NCBI GenBank assembly: GCA_003168335.1
Contig: PMSM01000014.1
Coordinates: 248,001-312,000, forward strand
From: Blastocatellia bacterium
GTDB lineage: Bacteria; Acidobacteriota; Blastocatellia; Pyrinomonadales; Pyrinomonadaceae
Direction of reading: 5' to 3'
Length of the DNA: 64,000 nucleotides
Positions 23,629-33,267 of the stretch are shown here, one piece after another; positions within the stretch are counted from its first letter, which is position 1, and every line of letters begins with the position of its first letter. Position numbers and translations under genes: made by a program. The notes under the pieces were generated by a model. The model had not been told where the DNA came from. It did no database searches and saw nothing but the letters and a program-made list of their open reading frames with translations.

Positions 23629-24578
23629 TTCGGTTTTTCCAAAGTCTGTTTTGCGCGTGCGACCTTCTTTCGGGCCGGCGCTCCTTTTCGAATATCGCGG
23701 TGGACCGCCTGCGCGTCAAAGCCCGCGCGTCGCAGACGACTGGCAAGCTCATTCGCTACCATCACCGAACGGTGCCGTCCACCCGTGCAGCCAATCCCGA
23801 CCGTAAGATACGATTTACCCTCGCGTTGGTATTGCGGCAAAAGGTAATACAGTAAATCGCTGAAGCGCTCCAGAGTTTCTTCGACTTCGGGTTGCGTTTT
23901 CAAGTACTTCACTACGCGCCGATCGCCACCGGTCAGCTCTCGCAGTCCATTAACAAAGAAAGGATTCGGCAGGTGGCGCACATCGAACAACAGTTCCATG
24001 TCTCGCGGCGGGCCGAACTTGTGCCCAAAGCTCAGCACCTGTACGCGCAAAGGCGCCGCTTCTCCTCGCGGGCTGAACCGGTCGAGCTGGATCTTTCTTA
24101 GAGAATGTACGGTGTGATCGGAAGTATCGACGACTTCATCGGCCAGCGCCCGAATTGGTTTCATCGCCTCGCGCTCAGCGCGAATCGCATCGAACAGTCC
24201 TTTACCACGGTCCGCCGGATGCGGGCGCCGGGTTTCGCTGAAGCGGCGGGCGAGAATTTCGTCTGAGGCTTCAAAGAATATTACCGACACTCCCAAGCCT
24301 CCCCTACGCAACACGCGCAATTGCTTGGCAAAGTCGGCCAGGAAGCGTCCCTCGCGAAAGCTGATTACCAGAGCGGCCCGATCGATTCGGCCGCGCTCGT
24401 CTTCCTGGGCGTGCACCAGACGCGCAAAAGTCGGCAACAAGGTCAACGGCATATTGTCGACACAGAAATAACCCAGGTCCTCGAAGGCGTTTGTCGCCGA
24501 GGTCATCCCCGAGCCGCTCAGGCCGGTAATGATCACGATATCAGGAGCACTGGTTTTGCTGGCTTTGGTCCTGGGCAT
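23625..24578 (-). CDS. rapZ: RNase adapter / nucleotide-binding protein RapZ
   Basis: A 317-residue P-loop protein. Walker A is GLSGSGMT near the N terminus and is followed by NAFEDLGYFCVDNMPLTLLP, which is highly typical. The C-terminal domain has RHLPNPFFV, LTVGIGCTGGRHRSV and a final RDIRKG. In Enterobacteria RapZ steers RNase E to the sRNA GlmZ and controls glucosamine-6-phosphate synthase; in other phyla its role is less known. A basic tail (APARKKVARAKQTLEKPK) extends beyond the usual end. It overlaps the EIIA gene by 4 bp. Confidence 0.93.
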   Translation of the reverse strand: MPRTKASKTSAPDIVIITGLSGSGMTSATNAFEDLGYFCVDNMPLTLLPTFARLVHAQEDERGRIDRAALVISFREGRFLADFAKQLRVLRRGGLGVSVIFFEASDEILARRFSETRRPHPADRGKGLFDAIRAEREAMKPIRALADEVVDTSDHTVHSLRKIQLDRFSPRGEAAPLRVQVLSFGHKFGPPRDMELLFDVRHLPNPFFVNGLRELTGGDRRVVKYLKTQPEVEETLERFSDLLYYLLPQYQREGKSYLTVGIGCTGGRHRSVMVANELASRLRRAGFDAQAVHRDIRKGAPARKKVARAKQTLEKPK

Positions 24579-24710
24579 TTTCCCTGGGCATCTCTGCAAG
24601 ACGATTACGCCGACCGACTGAATGTAGTGCTAACACCGGGAAACGACAAGCGCACCTTACCCGCTGGTATTTGGCTGACTAAATCTGCATCGAGGCCAGC
24701 GGGCCGGTTC

Positions 24711-24752
24711 TAAAGAGAAAGGAGGAGCCACATCCGACGATGCCGCTCCTCC
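24711..24752 (-). terminator. Rho-independent terminator after hpf
   Basis: On the minus strand, GGAGGAGC (24752-24745) pairs with GCTCCTCC (24728-24721), followed by TTTCTCTTTA. It lies about 25 bp past the hpf stop, so part of the transcription from rpoN-hpf should stop before rapZ. Confidence 0.8.
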
Positions 24753-24776
24753 CCAAGATCTTGACTAACAGGTTCA

Positions 24777-25310
24777 TTACGGCTCGATCAGGCCGAAGTT
24801 TCCATCTTGTCTCTTGTAGAGCACGCCCACCCGGCTCGTGTCCGCATCGCGAAAGACCACAAAGCTATCTGTCTTATCAGAGAGTTCGAGCGCGGCCTCT
24901 TCCGCCGTCATCGGCTTCACCTTATACCGGCGAGCATTGATAATTCGCACTGGTAGGGGAGCCGCTTTCAATTGCCCGTCCAGATCCGACACGGCGATAG
25001 ATGTTTTGGGCGAGCTATGTTTGCGATCAATGATTTTCTTCTTGAGTTTGCTCGCCTGCTTTTCGATTTTGCTGATCGCCCGGGTCAAGGCCATGTACAT
25101 GTCGCCGTTGGTATCCTTGGCGGTCAACGTGTGGTCGCGCCAATGCACGATCACCTCGCCTGTGTGACGGTTCTTCTCGACCGCTAAAATCACATGCGCG
25201 TGCGAACCAGCGCCGTCAAACAAGTGCTCCAGTTTTTTGAATTGCTCCTCAACATGGCGGCGAATTGCCGCGGTAACTTCTACGTGCCGCCCCGTATATT
25301 CAAATGTCAT
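24777..25310 (-). CDS. hpf: Ribosome hibernation-promoting factor, long form
   Basis: A 177-residue long-form HPF that would dimerise 70S ribosomes into 100S particles in stationary phase. The N-terminal S30AE domain starts FEYTGRHVEVTAAIRRHVEE and continues through VILAVEKNRHTGEVIVHWRD and DMYMALTRAISKIEKQASKLK. A linker leads to the C-terminal dimerisation domain with YKVKPMTAEEAALELS, FVVFRDADTSRVGVLYKRQDG and the final FGLIEP. The ATG at 25310 is the family start; nine codons upstream in frame are spurious. It sits between rpoN and rapZ, the normal place in didermic bacteria. Confidence 0.95.
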   Translation of the reverse strand: MTFEYTGRHVEVTAAIRRHVEEQFKKLEHLFDGAGSHAHVILAVEKNRHTGEVIVHWRDHTLTAKDTNGDMYMALTRAISKIEKQASKLKKKIIDRKHSSPKTSIAVSDLDGQLKAAPLPVRIINARRYKVKPMTAEEAALELSDKTDSFVVFRDADTSRVGVLYKRQDGNFGLIEP

Positions 25311-25390
25311 CTTGGGTCCTGCCTTCCTCGTTCTCAATGCGCAATCCGCAAATCACATCTGAACACTTATCTAAACCAGGGCCGCCTTTA

Positions 25391-26995
25391 CTACACCACA
25401 GCGCGGCGCTCGCGCGACCCGGGGATGCTCATTTGATCCCGATACTTTGCCACGGTCCGGCGCGATAATTTAATCCCGTCTTTAACCAGAATTTTTACCA
25501 CTTGATCGTCCGTAATAGGGTTGTGCGAGTCTTCTTCTTCTATCAATTTCTTGATCTGTAGTTTGATAATCCTGGTCGAAACCTCTTCGCCTTCTTCATT
25601 CAACATGCCTTCAGTAAAGAAGCGCCGCAACTCAATCACGCCCTGGGGCGTGTGCGCATACTTGCGATTAACCACGCGCGAAACGGTTGAAAGGTGCATG
25701 CCGATGTCTTCGGCAATGTCCTTGAGCATCATCGGCTTGATGGATTGGACGCCATGGTCAAGGAACTCTCTTTGACGGTGCACGATGGACTCGACCACCC
25801 GGTAGATCGTCTGACGCCGATGCTCGATGTTGCGCAGCAAATCAACCGCGGAGCGCATTTTCTCTTTGATAAAGTTCCGCGTCTCCTTCGTCACACTCGC
25901 CTGTGAGAGCATCTGTTGATAGCTGGGACTGATACGCAGCCGGGGGCTGCCATCGTCTGCAAAGTAGATCACATACTCGCCGTTTTCTTCGAGCTTCTCG
26001 ATGTAAATCTCAGGCGAAATCAGAATCGGTTCTTCCGATGAGTAACGCCTGCCCGGAAACGGATCGAGAGTGCGAATGAATTGCAGCTCGGCCGCGAGCG
26101 TTTCGAGGTCGACGCCGATTTGCTTCGAGAGATGCGGCAACTTATGTTGCTGTAATTCCTCGAGGTGATCTCTGATCAATTGAGTAGCCAGCCGTTCCGT
26201 CTCACCCCGCGCTTCCAACTGCGCCAGCAGGCATTCGCGCACGTCGCGCGCACCACAACCAACGGGCTCGAGCACCATGACAACCGCGCGCGCCCGCTCA
26301 ACCATCTCTTCAGTCCAGCCACCCTGGGCCGCGATCTCTTCATTGGTCGCGTTTAGGCGTCCGTCCTGATCGAGATTGCCGATAACGGCTTCCGCGGCGT
26401 TGCAGAGCTCGCCTTCCGCGCAATCCATGTGGAGTTGCCATTCGAGGTGTTCAGCCAGCGAGGGTGCTCTCGTCAGGAATTGTTCGAAGGTCGGCGCGTC
26501 TTCCTTGTACTCGAACTCCTGCGTCTTATAGCCGGGGTCGAGATAGTCCTGGAACTCGCGACCAAAGTCGACTTCTTCAAAAGAATCACGCGAGTCTTCA
26601 GGCGCAAGTTCCTCGCCTGCCTCCAGGCTCGCTCCCTCGGCATCCGCGTTGGCCGCAAATTCGCTTTCAGCCTCCGGCAAAAAAGTCGTTTCGATTTCGC
26701 TCTCGCCGGATCCGTTCGACGAGGGCTCTCCCGGCCCAGGCGCGGCGGCTTCAACGGGCGGCGCTTCGAAGTTCTCCAACTCACCGCCACTGGCCATATG
26801 ATCCAAAATCTTCTCGGCCAGCTCGCGGGCCTCTTCCTGGGTCGCGACTTCTTCGAGAACGGGGTTTTCAGTGAGTTGCTGCTGAATCAGGTCGGAAAGC
26901 TCCAGAGTAGTCATCTGCAACATCTCAATCCGCTGCCGAAGCTGCGGCGTGAGTACGAGACGCTGCGAAAGACTGGTAGTGAGCCTGACTGACAT
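25391..26995 (-). CDS. rpoN: RNA polymerase sigma-54 factor
   Basis: A 534-residue alternative sigma factor. The glutamine-rich region I is present (LSQRLVLTPQLRQRIEMLQM), followed by a long acidic region II (residues about 65-170), the core-binding domain around EWQLHMDCAEGELCNAAEAVIGNLD, the HTH region (DIAEDIGMHLSTVSRVVNRK) and the RpoN box near the C terminus, reading SRRTVAKYRDQM (usually ARRTVAKYRE). It directs transcription at -24/-12 promoters with activators such as the NtrC-type protein at 15.1 kb. Genes upstream (lptB) and downstream (hpf) are its usual neighbours. Confidence 0.96.
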   Translation of the reverse strand: MSVRLTTSLSQRLVLTPQLRQRIEMLQMTTLELSDLIQQQLTENPVLEEVATQEEARELAEKILDHMASGGELENFEAPPVEAAAPGPGEPSSNGSGESEIETTFLPEAESEFAANADAEGASLEAGEELAPEDSRDSFEEVDFGREFQDYLDPGYKTQEFEYKEDAPTFEQFLTRAPSLAEHLEWQLHMDCAEGELCNAAEAVIGNLDQDGRLNATNEEIAAQGGWTEEMVERARAVVMVLEPVGCGARDVRECLLAQLEARGETERLATQLIRDHLEELQQHKLPHLSKQIGVDLETLAAELQFIRTLDPFPGRRYSSEEPILISPEIYIEKLEENGEYVIYFADDGSPRLRISPSYQQMLSQASVTKETRNFIKEKMRSAVDLLRNIEHRRQTIYRVVESIVHRQREFLDHGVQSIKPMMLKDIAEDIGMHLSTVSRVVNRKYAHTPQGVIELRRFFTEGMLNEEGEEVSTRIIKLQIKKLIEEEDSHNPITDDQVVKILVKDGIKLSRRTVAKYRDQMSIPGSRERRAVV

Positions 26996-27097
26996 AATCC
27001 AAATGCCAAATTAACTTAACGAACTGCCGGGGATTTTCTTTTACGGGCAACCGCGCACGGGGATTATAACCTATCGCGCACTGATCATGCACCGGAT

Positions 27098-27913
27098 TTA
27101 CATGCGGAACTTATCGCCAAGATAAAGCCTTCGCACTTCCACATCTTCTGTCAAGTCGCGCGGCACGCCCGATCTAAAAATCTTTCCTTCGGCCATGATG
27201 TACGCCCGGTCCGTCACCCCGAGCGTCTCGCGAACATTGTGATCTGTGATCAGGATTCCAATCCCGCGACTGCGCAGATACAGGATTACGCTCTGAATGT
27301 CATCGACGGCCTTCGGATCGATTCCGGCGAAGGGCTCGTCCAGCAAAATAAATTGCGGCTCAGTAGCCAGCGCTCGAGCGATTTCGGTTCGGCGACGTTC
27401 ACCGCCGGACAACGAATCGCCGCGCGTGTTGCGCACGTGCTCGATGCCAAACTCCTGAAGCAGCTCTTCGACTCGCTTTCGTTGTTCGCGTCGACGCAGC
27501 CCCATCGTTTCCAGCACCGCGAGGATATTTTCCGCCGCAGTCATTTTGCGAAACACGGATGGCTCTTGCGGCAGATAACCAAGTCCCAGCCGCGCGCGCA
27601 AATACATCGGCAAGCGCGTAAGGTCCTGGCCCGCCAGATGAACCCGTCCGGCCTCCGGCGTCTCGAGGCCGATGATCATGTAGAACGTCGTGGTCTTGCC
27701 CGCGCCGTTCGCTCCCAGCAGCCCGACGACCTCGCCCGGTTCGACGTGTAACGTAACGTCGTCAACCACCCGCCGACGGCCGTAGGACTTTTGCAGGTTG
27801 AAAGCCGAGAGCGCCCGCGCCGAAGGCTCCTCGGGCCAGCTCGTAGTTGGGCCCGACTTTGCTTTCGGTTCAGCTGGGGGGGCAACAGGCGGCGGTGCTA
27901 TTGTTTGCGACAA
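27098..27913 (-). CDS. lptB: LPS export ABC transporter ATP-binding protein
   Basis: A 271-residue cytoplasmic ATPase of the LPS export machine LptBFG. Walker A is [14 protein letters not shown], the Q-loop region [16 protein letters not shown], the ABC signature [15 protein letters not shown], Walker [14 protein letters not shown] and the switch histidine in ITDHNVRET. These are the diagnostic LptB forms. An N-terminal proline-rich extension of about 35 residues ([16 protein letters not shown]) precedes the family start near [11 protein letters not shown], so a later start is possible. The next gene downstream is rpoN; trpF lies 56 bp upstream. Confidence 0.95.
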   Translation of the reverse strand: MSQTIAPPPVAPPAEPKAKSGPTTSWPEEPSARALSAFNLQKSYGRRRVVDDVTLHVEPGEVVGLLGANGAGKTTTFYMIIGLETPEAGRVHLAGQDLTRLPMYLRARLGLGYLPQEPSVFRKMTAAENILAVLETMGLRRREQRKRVEELLQEFGIEHVRNTRGDSLSGGERRRTEIARALATEPQFILLDEPFAGIDPKAVDDIQSVILYLRSRGIGILITDHNVRETLGVTDRAYIMAEGKIFRSGVPRDLTEDVEVRRLYLGDKFRM

Positions 27914-27969
27914 CTTCTATTCCTCGAGAGCTTACTTTCCATTCACAGAGACTGGCTCAAGCAGGCAGT

Positions 27970-28617
27970 TTACCCGTTGCGCACGGCTTGAACAAACGCT
28001 TTCATCCGCGCGGCGTCCTTTCGTCCGGGCGAAGATTCAAGCGAGCTGCAAGCATCAACCGCATAAGGTTGTACCTGGGCGATCGCCCGGGCAACGTTCC
28101 CGGGCGAAAGCCCGCCGGCGAGAAACAAGCGGGACACCAACTCGCGTGTTGAGCGAGCAATTGACCAGTCAAAGACTCGTCCAGTGCCTCCGCGCATTTC
28201 ACTGTGAAATGCATCGAGCATGATTGCGTCAGCGTCGTAGCTTTCGGTCTCGGCTGGTGCGAAGGTGTCCGTCACACGGAGCGCCTTAATTAGAAACTTA
28301 CCGTGCAAGAGCTGTTTTAGTCTCTGGCAAAACTCTGCCGATTCGTCGCCGTGCAATTGGACTGCGCCCACGCCCGCTTCTCCTACGACTCCGATCACCG
28401 AATCTGGTGAAGATTCGTTAACAAAGACGCCCACCAGGGTTACCGGCTGGTTTGCGGTTTCACCGCGCAACGTTTCGATTATTTTCTTCACGATTTGCGG
28501 CTCAACAAACCGCGGACTCGCGCGGTAGAAGTTAAAGCCCAGCATGTCCGCGCCTGCCGCGATAGCCGCGCGCGCGTCTTCGACACTCGTGATGCCACAA
28601 ATTTTTACGAGGGCCAT
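27970..28617 (-). CDS. trpF: Phosphoribosylanthranilate isomerase
   Basis: A 215-residue TIM-barrel enzyme for the third step of tryptophan synthesis from chorismate. VKICGIT at the N terminus contains the catalytic cysteine; MLGFNFYRASPRFV and GAVQLHGDES follow; the catalytic aspartate is in AIMLDAFH and the phosphate-binding loops are LFLAGGLSPGNVARAI and AVDACSSLESSPGRKD. It starts 5 bp after trpC, so the two are cotranscribed. Confidence 0.95.
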   Translation of the reverse strand: MALVKICGITSVEDARAAIAAGADMLGFNFYRASPRFVEPQIVKKIIETLRGETANQPVTLVGVFVNESSPDSVIGVVGEAGVGAVQLHGDESAEFCQRLKQLLHGKFLIKALRVTDTFAPAETESYDADAIMLDAFHSEMRGGTGRVFDWSIARSTRELVSRLFLAGGLSPGNVARAIAQVQPYAVDACSSLESSPGRKDAARMKAFVQAVRNG

Positions 28618-28622
28618 TCTGG

Positions 28623-29435
28623 CTAATCTTTCTTTGCGTCTGCGGGCCCTTGCGTGAAATCTCTTAGGGCACGTTTGGGATCATCCGCCCGCATTAAGCT
28701 TTCACCTATCAAACATCCGCGATAACCAAGACTCCGCAGACGGGCGATGTCGGCTGCCGATCCAATCCCGCTCTCGCTAATCAGCAAGGCGCCATTAGGC
28801 GCGTGTTGCGCAAGATAAACCGAAGTATCAAGTGACACTTCGAATGTGCTCAGGTTTCGATTGTTTACCCCGATGATCCTTGCACCGCTCTTTACCGCCC
28901 GATCCATTTCCTCTCTAGTGTGCACCTCAATCAGCGCGTCCATGCCTAATTCGTCTTCCGCAATTCGGCGGAGACGGACGAGCGTCTCATCATCGAGCGC
29001 GGCCACGATCAGCAGCAGTGCGTCCGCCCCCACCGCGGCTGATTCGTAGACCTGATAGTCTTCGAAGATGAAATCCTTCCGCAACACCGGCAACGCAATC
29101 GCCTGCCGCACCGCGCGCAGATCGTCGAGCGAGCCGTCAAAGTAATCCTCTTCCGTCAGCACCGAGACGGCCGCGGCGCCGGCGCTTTCATAGGACCTCG
29201 CCATACTCGCCGGATCGGCACCGCTTCTTATTTCCCCCCTGGACGGCGACTTGCGCTTGAACTCCGCGATGATATTGATTCTATCTTCATCGCTCAGCGC
29301 GTTGACCAATGCATGATGAGGGACAACAGCGCGCGACTGTTGCGCCATCAGCTTAATGACCGCCGGCGAGACGGAACTCTTTGCCGTCTCAACTCGCTGG
29401 CGTTTCTGATTAATTATCGTCGAGAGAAAATCCAT
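28623..29435 (-). CDS. trpC: Indole-3-glycerol-phosphate synthase
   Basis: A 270-residue TIM-barrel enzyme that makes indole-3-glycerol phosphate. The sequence starts FLSTIINQKRQRVE, followed by IIAEFKRKSPSRGEIR with the catalytic lysine, AAVSVLTEEDYFDGSLDDL, LPVLRKDFIFEDYQVYE (lysine), EVHTREEMDRA, IIGVNNRNLSTFEV and LISESGIGSAADIARL. All are typical. It precedes trpF by 5 bp and follows trpD after a 120-bp gap. Confidence 0.95.
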   Translation of the reverse strand: MDFLSTIINQKRQRVETAKSSVSPAVIKLMAQQSRAVVPHHALVNALSDEDRINIIAEFKRKSPSRGEIRSGADPASMARSYESAGAAAVSVLTEEDYFDGSLDDLRAVRQAIALPVLRKDFIFEDYQVYESAAVGADALLLIVAALDDETLVRLRRIAEDELGMDALIEVHTREEMDRAVKSGARIIGVNNRNLSTFEVSLDTSVYLAQHAPNGALLISESGIGSAADIARLRSLGYRGCLIGESLMRADDPKRALRDFTQGPADAKKD

Positions 29436-29555
29436 GGGCAGACAAAAGCGCTCCTCGTAACCCTGTGCCTAATCATTAGGAAGTTCTGCACCGTTAGTAG
29501 CTTTCCAAAACCCGCGCCGCGGATGCAAGCATAAAGTCTAGAGACTTTTCACAAC

Positions 29556-30608
29556 TCATTCGGCCTTTTCACCAGGCTCGTTCGTACTTCGCATGAGCTG
29601 TTCCAGTTTTCCCAGCGCCGCCCCGCCGTCGATACTCTGTTCCGCCAGACGCGCTCCTTCGCGCAAATCGCCCGCGAGACCTCCGACGTGCAATGCCGCA
29701 GCGGCATTGACGACCACCAGAGTTCGTGCTTCGTTGCGTCGAGCGCCGGAAAGCACAGAACGGATGATCGCGGCGTTTGCTTCCGCGTCGCCACCGCCCA
29801 GCCCCTCGAGCGCCCCGCGCTCGAAGCCAAAATCTTTCGGTTCAATTTCGAACAGGCGCACTTTGCCGTTACCTGCCTCAGCCACAAACGTCTTGTCGGC
29901 AATGGTAACTTCATCAAGGCCGTCGGCGCCGTGGACAATCCAGGCGCGCTCAGTCCCTAACAGCGAGAGCGTTCGCGCCAACGGCTCGACCAGAGTGCGG
30001 TCCCACACGCCGATTATCTGACGCGGCGCACCCGCCGGATTCGTAAGCGGGCCGAGCAAATTAAAAACCGTCTGCACCCCGAGTTCCCGCCGGATGCCGG
30101 CGACGCGCGCGGTCGCATTGTGATAGAGCGGTGCGAACATAAAACACATGCCATTCTCGTTCAGACACTTTTCAGAAATTTCAGGCGACACCGACACGTT
30201 GATACCCAACGCGGTGAGCACATCGGCGCTGCCGCAGCGGCTGCTGGCTGCACGGTTGCCGTGTTTAGCGACCGGCAACCCCGCGCCGGCGATTACAAAC
30301 GCGGCGGCGGTCGAGACATTGAAAGTCTTTACACAACTCGATCCGGTGCCTGCCGTGTCGATGAAAGTTGAGTGACTGGTGTTGACGCGCACGGCGCGGC
30401 TGCGCATGCCTTCGGCCAACCCGGTGAGTTCTTCGACGGTTTCGCCTTTCGACTTGAGCGCGATCAGCGTCGCAGAGATCTGCGCGTCGGTCGCCTCGCC
30501 GTCGAGCAGGGCGTCGAGCAGTTGCGCCGCTTGCGCGCGCGAGACGTGCTCGCCGCGCATCAGGCGCGGCAGAAAATCTTTGAGGGGTACATCCGGCATA
30601 AATGTCAC
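29556..30608 (-). CDS. trpD: Anthranilate phosphoribosyltransferase
   Basis: A 350-residue enzyme that joins anthranilate to PRPP. The GTG at 30608 overlaps the trpG stop (GTGA); an ATG three codons later is the alternative. Typical helices come first ([20 protein letters not shown]), then the PRPP-binding loop, which reads [18 protein letters not shown] where GTGGDG is common, and [51 protein letters not shown] and the DE pair in VHGADGLDE complete the set. The second Gly-Asp of the canonical loop is replaced; such variation occurs in some phyla. Confidence 0.94.
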   Translation of the reverse strand: MTFMPDVPLKDFLPRLMRGEHVSRAQAAQLLDALLDGEATDAQISATLIALKSKGETVEELTGLAEGMRSRAVRVNTSHSTFIDTAGTGSSCVKTFNVSTAAAFVIAGAGLPVAKHGNRAASSRCGSADVLTALGINVSVSPEISEKCLNENGMCFMFAPLYHNATARVAGIRRELGVQTVFNLLGPLTNPAGAPRQIIGVWDRTLVEPLARTLSLLGTERAWIVHGADGLDEVTIADKTFVAEAGNGKVRLFEIEPKDFGFERGALEGLGGGDAEANAAIIRSVLSGARRNEARTLVVVNAAAALHVGGLAGDLREGARLAEQSIDGGAALGKLEQLMRSTNEPGEKAE

Positions 30609-31171
30609 AATCTCAGAAAATTTGCCAACAGCTTCTTCCCTTCCGTAGTCATGATCGATTCCGGATGAAATTGCACGCCTTCCACTTTCATTTCGCGATG
30701 GCGCAGGCCCATGATCAGACCATCAGGAGTGCGCGCGGAGACTTCCAGACATGCCGGCAGATTACCGTCCTCAACTATCAACGAGTGATATCGACCAGCA
30801 CTAAAAGACTGCTCGAGTCCGGCGAAGATCGTTTTACCGTCGTGCTGCACCGGGGACGATTTCCCGTGAGACAGTTGCGACGCACGAACGACGCGGCCGC
30901 CGAAGACCTGACCGATGGCCTGATGGCCCAGACAGACGCCGAGGATTGGAACTCGACCCGCAAACGATTCGATCACTTCCATTGAGATACCTGCGTCATC
31001 CGGCGTCCCCGGGCCAGGTGAAATAAGAATCCGCGCAGGCTTGAGCTTTGACTCGATCTCATCGACGGTAACATGGTCGTTGCGGCGCACTTCGATTTGC
31101 TCGCCCAACTCACCGAGATACTGCACGAGGTTGTACGTGAACGAATCGTAGTTGTCGATGACTAAGAGCAT
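30605..31171 (-). CDS. trpG: Anthranilate synthase glutamine amidotransferase subunit
   Basis: A 188-residue class I amidotransferase that gives TrpE ammonia from glutamine. [20 protein letters not shown] opens the protein; the nucleophile is in [15 protein letters not shown] and the catalytic His-Glu in [10 protein letters not shown]. It overlaps trpD by 4 bp. TrpE, its partner, is encoded 2.2 kb upstream on the same strand with two unrelated genes between. PabA in folate synthesis has the same fold, so a dual role is possible. Confidence 0.95.
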   Translation of the reverse strand: MLLVIDNYDSFTYNLVQYLGELGEQIEVRRNDHVTVDEIESKLKPARILISPGPGTPDDAGISMEVIESFAGRVPILGVCLGHQAIGQVFGGRVVRASQLSHGKSSPVQHDGKTIFAGLEQSFSAGRYHSLIVEDGNLPACLEVSARTPDGLIMGLRHREMKVEGVQFHPESIMTTEGKKLLANFLRL

Positions 31172-31272
31172 TGCCGATTTCCAATTGCCAATTGCCGACT
31201 TGGAGCTTTGTACTTTGTTCTTCGTACCTGGTACTTAGTTTCCTTGCTCCGGCAACTGTGATTGCGTTCTGC

Positions 31273-32112
31273 CTACTGCTTACTGCCGACTGCCTCCTGC
31301 TTTTTCTTCTCGGCTTCGTGCAGCAACATCACCAGGTTTCCACGTTTATTCTTCGCGGCCCAACCGGCGGCGGTTACGCCGTCTACGTCCTTGATTCGCG
31401 GATCAGCGCCCTTGTTCAGGAGTATCTGAACAGCTTCGTCTTGTCCGTAAGACGCGGCCCACATCAAAGCCGTTCCGCCGAGCTTGTTCTTCACGTTCGG
31501 GTTTGCTCCCGCATTCAAAAGCATCTCCAGGATCTCCGCGCTGCCGAACCACGCGGCGCCGTGGACAGCTGTATCGCCGTCTCTGTCCTGGTGATTAGTA
31601 TCCGCGCCGAGCTGCAAGAGCTTTTTTAGAAACTCCGCGCGTTTATGCCAAACGGACAGCATCAACGCAGTCATGCCGTTTGGCGTCTCGGATTTCAGAT
31701 CAAGGCCCGGCTGTGCGATCAAAGCATCCGCCACTTCATTACGCTCACCCTCAATCGCCAGCAAGAGTGCCGTCCAGTTGTTCCTGCCTTTCGCATTAAC
31801 ATCCGCGCCGCCACGTAACAACGCGCTTACGATTTTCAAGTCCCCGCGCGCCGCGGCCGCCGTCAACGCCGTGTCTCCGTTTTCATCTTTCGCATTAGGA
31901 TTAATGCCGGCGGCGAGAAACCCATTGACCGCCAGTTCATCGCCCCCGTTTGCTGCCGACAGAAAAGATCGATCGTCAAATTTGTAGCCGCGCAGTTGCA
32001 AAAACCGCTTGGCCGCTTCGGGTGTCGGCTGGTCACTGCCGGGCTCCGCACACGCGCACAGACAAAATAACAACCCGACAATCAGAAGCGTGAGGGACCA
32101 TTTCTCAAACAT
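31273..32112 (-). CDS. Ankyrin-repeat lipoprotein
   Basis: A 279-residue exported protein. A signal peptide with lipobox LCAC (hydrophobic LLIVGLLFCLC) predicts a lipid-anchored protein. From about residue 50 come six or seven ankyrin repeats with the usual G-TAL--A---G pattern: ENGDTALTAAAARGD, NNWTALLLAIEGERN, NGMTALMLSVWHKR, DGDTAVHGAAWFGS, GGTALMWAASYGQD and a last degenerate one. The C terminus is a short basic tail. Ankyrin repeats bind proteins; the partner is unknown. It sits between a cyclophilin and trpG in the trp cluster, with a 101-bp gap of simple-repeat-like DNA before trpG. Confidence 0.88.
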   Translation of the reverse strand: MFEKWSLTLLIVGLLFCLCACAEPGSDQPTPEAAKRFLQLRGYKFDDRSFLSAANGGDELAVNGFLAAGINPNAKDENGDTALTAAAARGDLKIVSALLRGGADVNAKGRNNWTALLLAIEGERNEVADALIAQPGLDLKSETPNGMTALMLSVWHKRAEFLKKLLQLGADTNHQDRDGDTAVHGAAWFGSAEILEMLLNAGANPNVKNKLGGTALMWAASYGQDEAVQILLNKGADPRIKDVDGVTAAGWAAKNKRGNLVMLLHEAEKKKQEAVGSKQ

Positions 32113-32147
32113 ACAAGGCTCTTACATTACCTAACTTCGAAACAGGT

Positions 32148-32356
32148 GGCCCGAAGGGCCGACAGTCAATAGCCACGCCCGTAAGGGCGTGGATCAGAGG
32201 CTCATCAAGACGAACGAGCGCCGCAGGTGCGGCACAGAGCAATGATTGATGGCATCGCGTAACATAAAAGTGCCGGCCCTTCGGGCCTCACAATTGGTCG
32301 AGACGATCGCGACCACGCCCTTACGGGCGCGGCTATTGAATGCGGCCCTTCGGGCC
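32148..32356. repeat. Long inverted repeat between the cyclophilin and ankyrin genes
   Basis: Left arm 32148-32192 and right arm 32313-32356 are nearly perfect inverted copies of about 45 bp. Each arm holds two small palindromes, GGCCCGAAGGGCC and CCACGCCCGTAAGGGCGTGG. A further GGCCCTTCGGGCC lies between. The gap of about 400 bp between the two genes holds little else. The element resembles REP/BIME-type intergenic repeats. Confidence 0.75.
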
Positions 32357-32516
32357 TGAGTTCAGTCATCCACCCCTACCCGACAATCCCAAATTCTCCC
32401 GCCAGGAGCCCCTTCCCAGATTCCCTCAATTGATCGTCGTCGCTGGCTGAAGTACTTTGCCGACTGCGGCGAGAAATCAAAACCATCTGAATCTCTTTCT
32501 GAACCTACTTCTGAAC

Positions 32517-33200
32517 CTATTTCTGACACTGGGCCACGCCGGCATGTTTGATGCGCACCGGCACGACCGGTTTTTCGTTTTCCGACGGCGCGCGATTGAT
32601 CGCGTCTGCCACCTCGATCCCCGTGAGGACGCGACCAAATGCAGCGAATTTGCCGTCGAGGTGCGGCCCGTCGCCAACCAAAATAAAGAAATGCGTGGTC
32701 GCACTGTTGGGTTCCTCGCCGCGCGCCATCGACACAATTCCGCGCAGATGCTTAACGCCGCTCGGCTCATCAGGCAGGTGGCGCGACATTCGCTCGGCCA
32801 ACTCCGCACCCCACTTTTCGCTGGTTGAAAGATTGCCGCCCTGAATCACAAAGCCTTTCACCACCCGGCTGAATGTGGTCGTTTCCAGCGCGCCCGTGGC
32901 CGCCAAATTAAGAAAGCTTCGCGCTGTTTCAGGCGCGGCAGCCGGCAGCATGGCAATGACGATCGCGCCTTCCTCGGTTTCGAGGGTCACACATTGGGTC
33001 ATCTTCTCAACCGTCGCGCCAGCGAAAGGATCGGACCTGGCCACTGTCACTTCGGCGGGCGGTCGAGTATTCGCCTTCTTGAGCGTCTCAGTATTAGGCG
33101 CGGGGTTCTGAGCAGAGGCTAGAGTAGCGCCGAGAGTGACACAGATGATTGCGATAACGATGTGTCCGGTAAACCTTAGGATGGCGAGTTTAGTTGCCAT
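32517..33200 (-). CDS. Exported peptidyl-prolyl cis-trans isomerase, cyclophilin type
   Basis: A 227-residue protein with a signal peptide (FTGHIVIAIICVTLGATL, cleavage after ASA). The cyclophilin domain runs from about residue 75: VTLETEEGAIVIAMLPAAAPETARSF, TTFSRVVKGFVIQGGNLS (catalytic Arg and Gln), GIVSMARGEEPNSATTHFFI, and LDGKFAAFGRVLTGIEVADA. The frame extends upstream to 33326, but those codons lie in repeat R1, so the ATG at 33200 is used. It would act in periplasmic protein folding. It lies between trpE and an ankyrin lipoprotein, unrelated to tryptophan. Confidence 0.93.
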   Translation of the reverse strand: MATKLAILRFTGHIVIAIICVTLGATLASAQNPAPNTETLKKANTRPPAEVTVARSDPFAGATVEKMTQCVTLETEEGAIVIAMLPAAAPETARSFLNLAATGALETTTFSRVVKGFVIQGGNLSTSEKWGAELAERMSRHLPDEPSGVKHLRGIVSMARGEEPNSATTHFFILVGDGPHLDGKFAAFGRVLTGIEVADAINRAPSENEKPVVPVRIKHAGVAQCQK

Positions 33201-33267
33201 AGATTTGCTCCGCAAATGTCCGACACACTGCAGAAAGGGAAACTCTGAACAAGGTGCTGACCAATAT

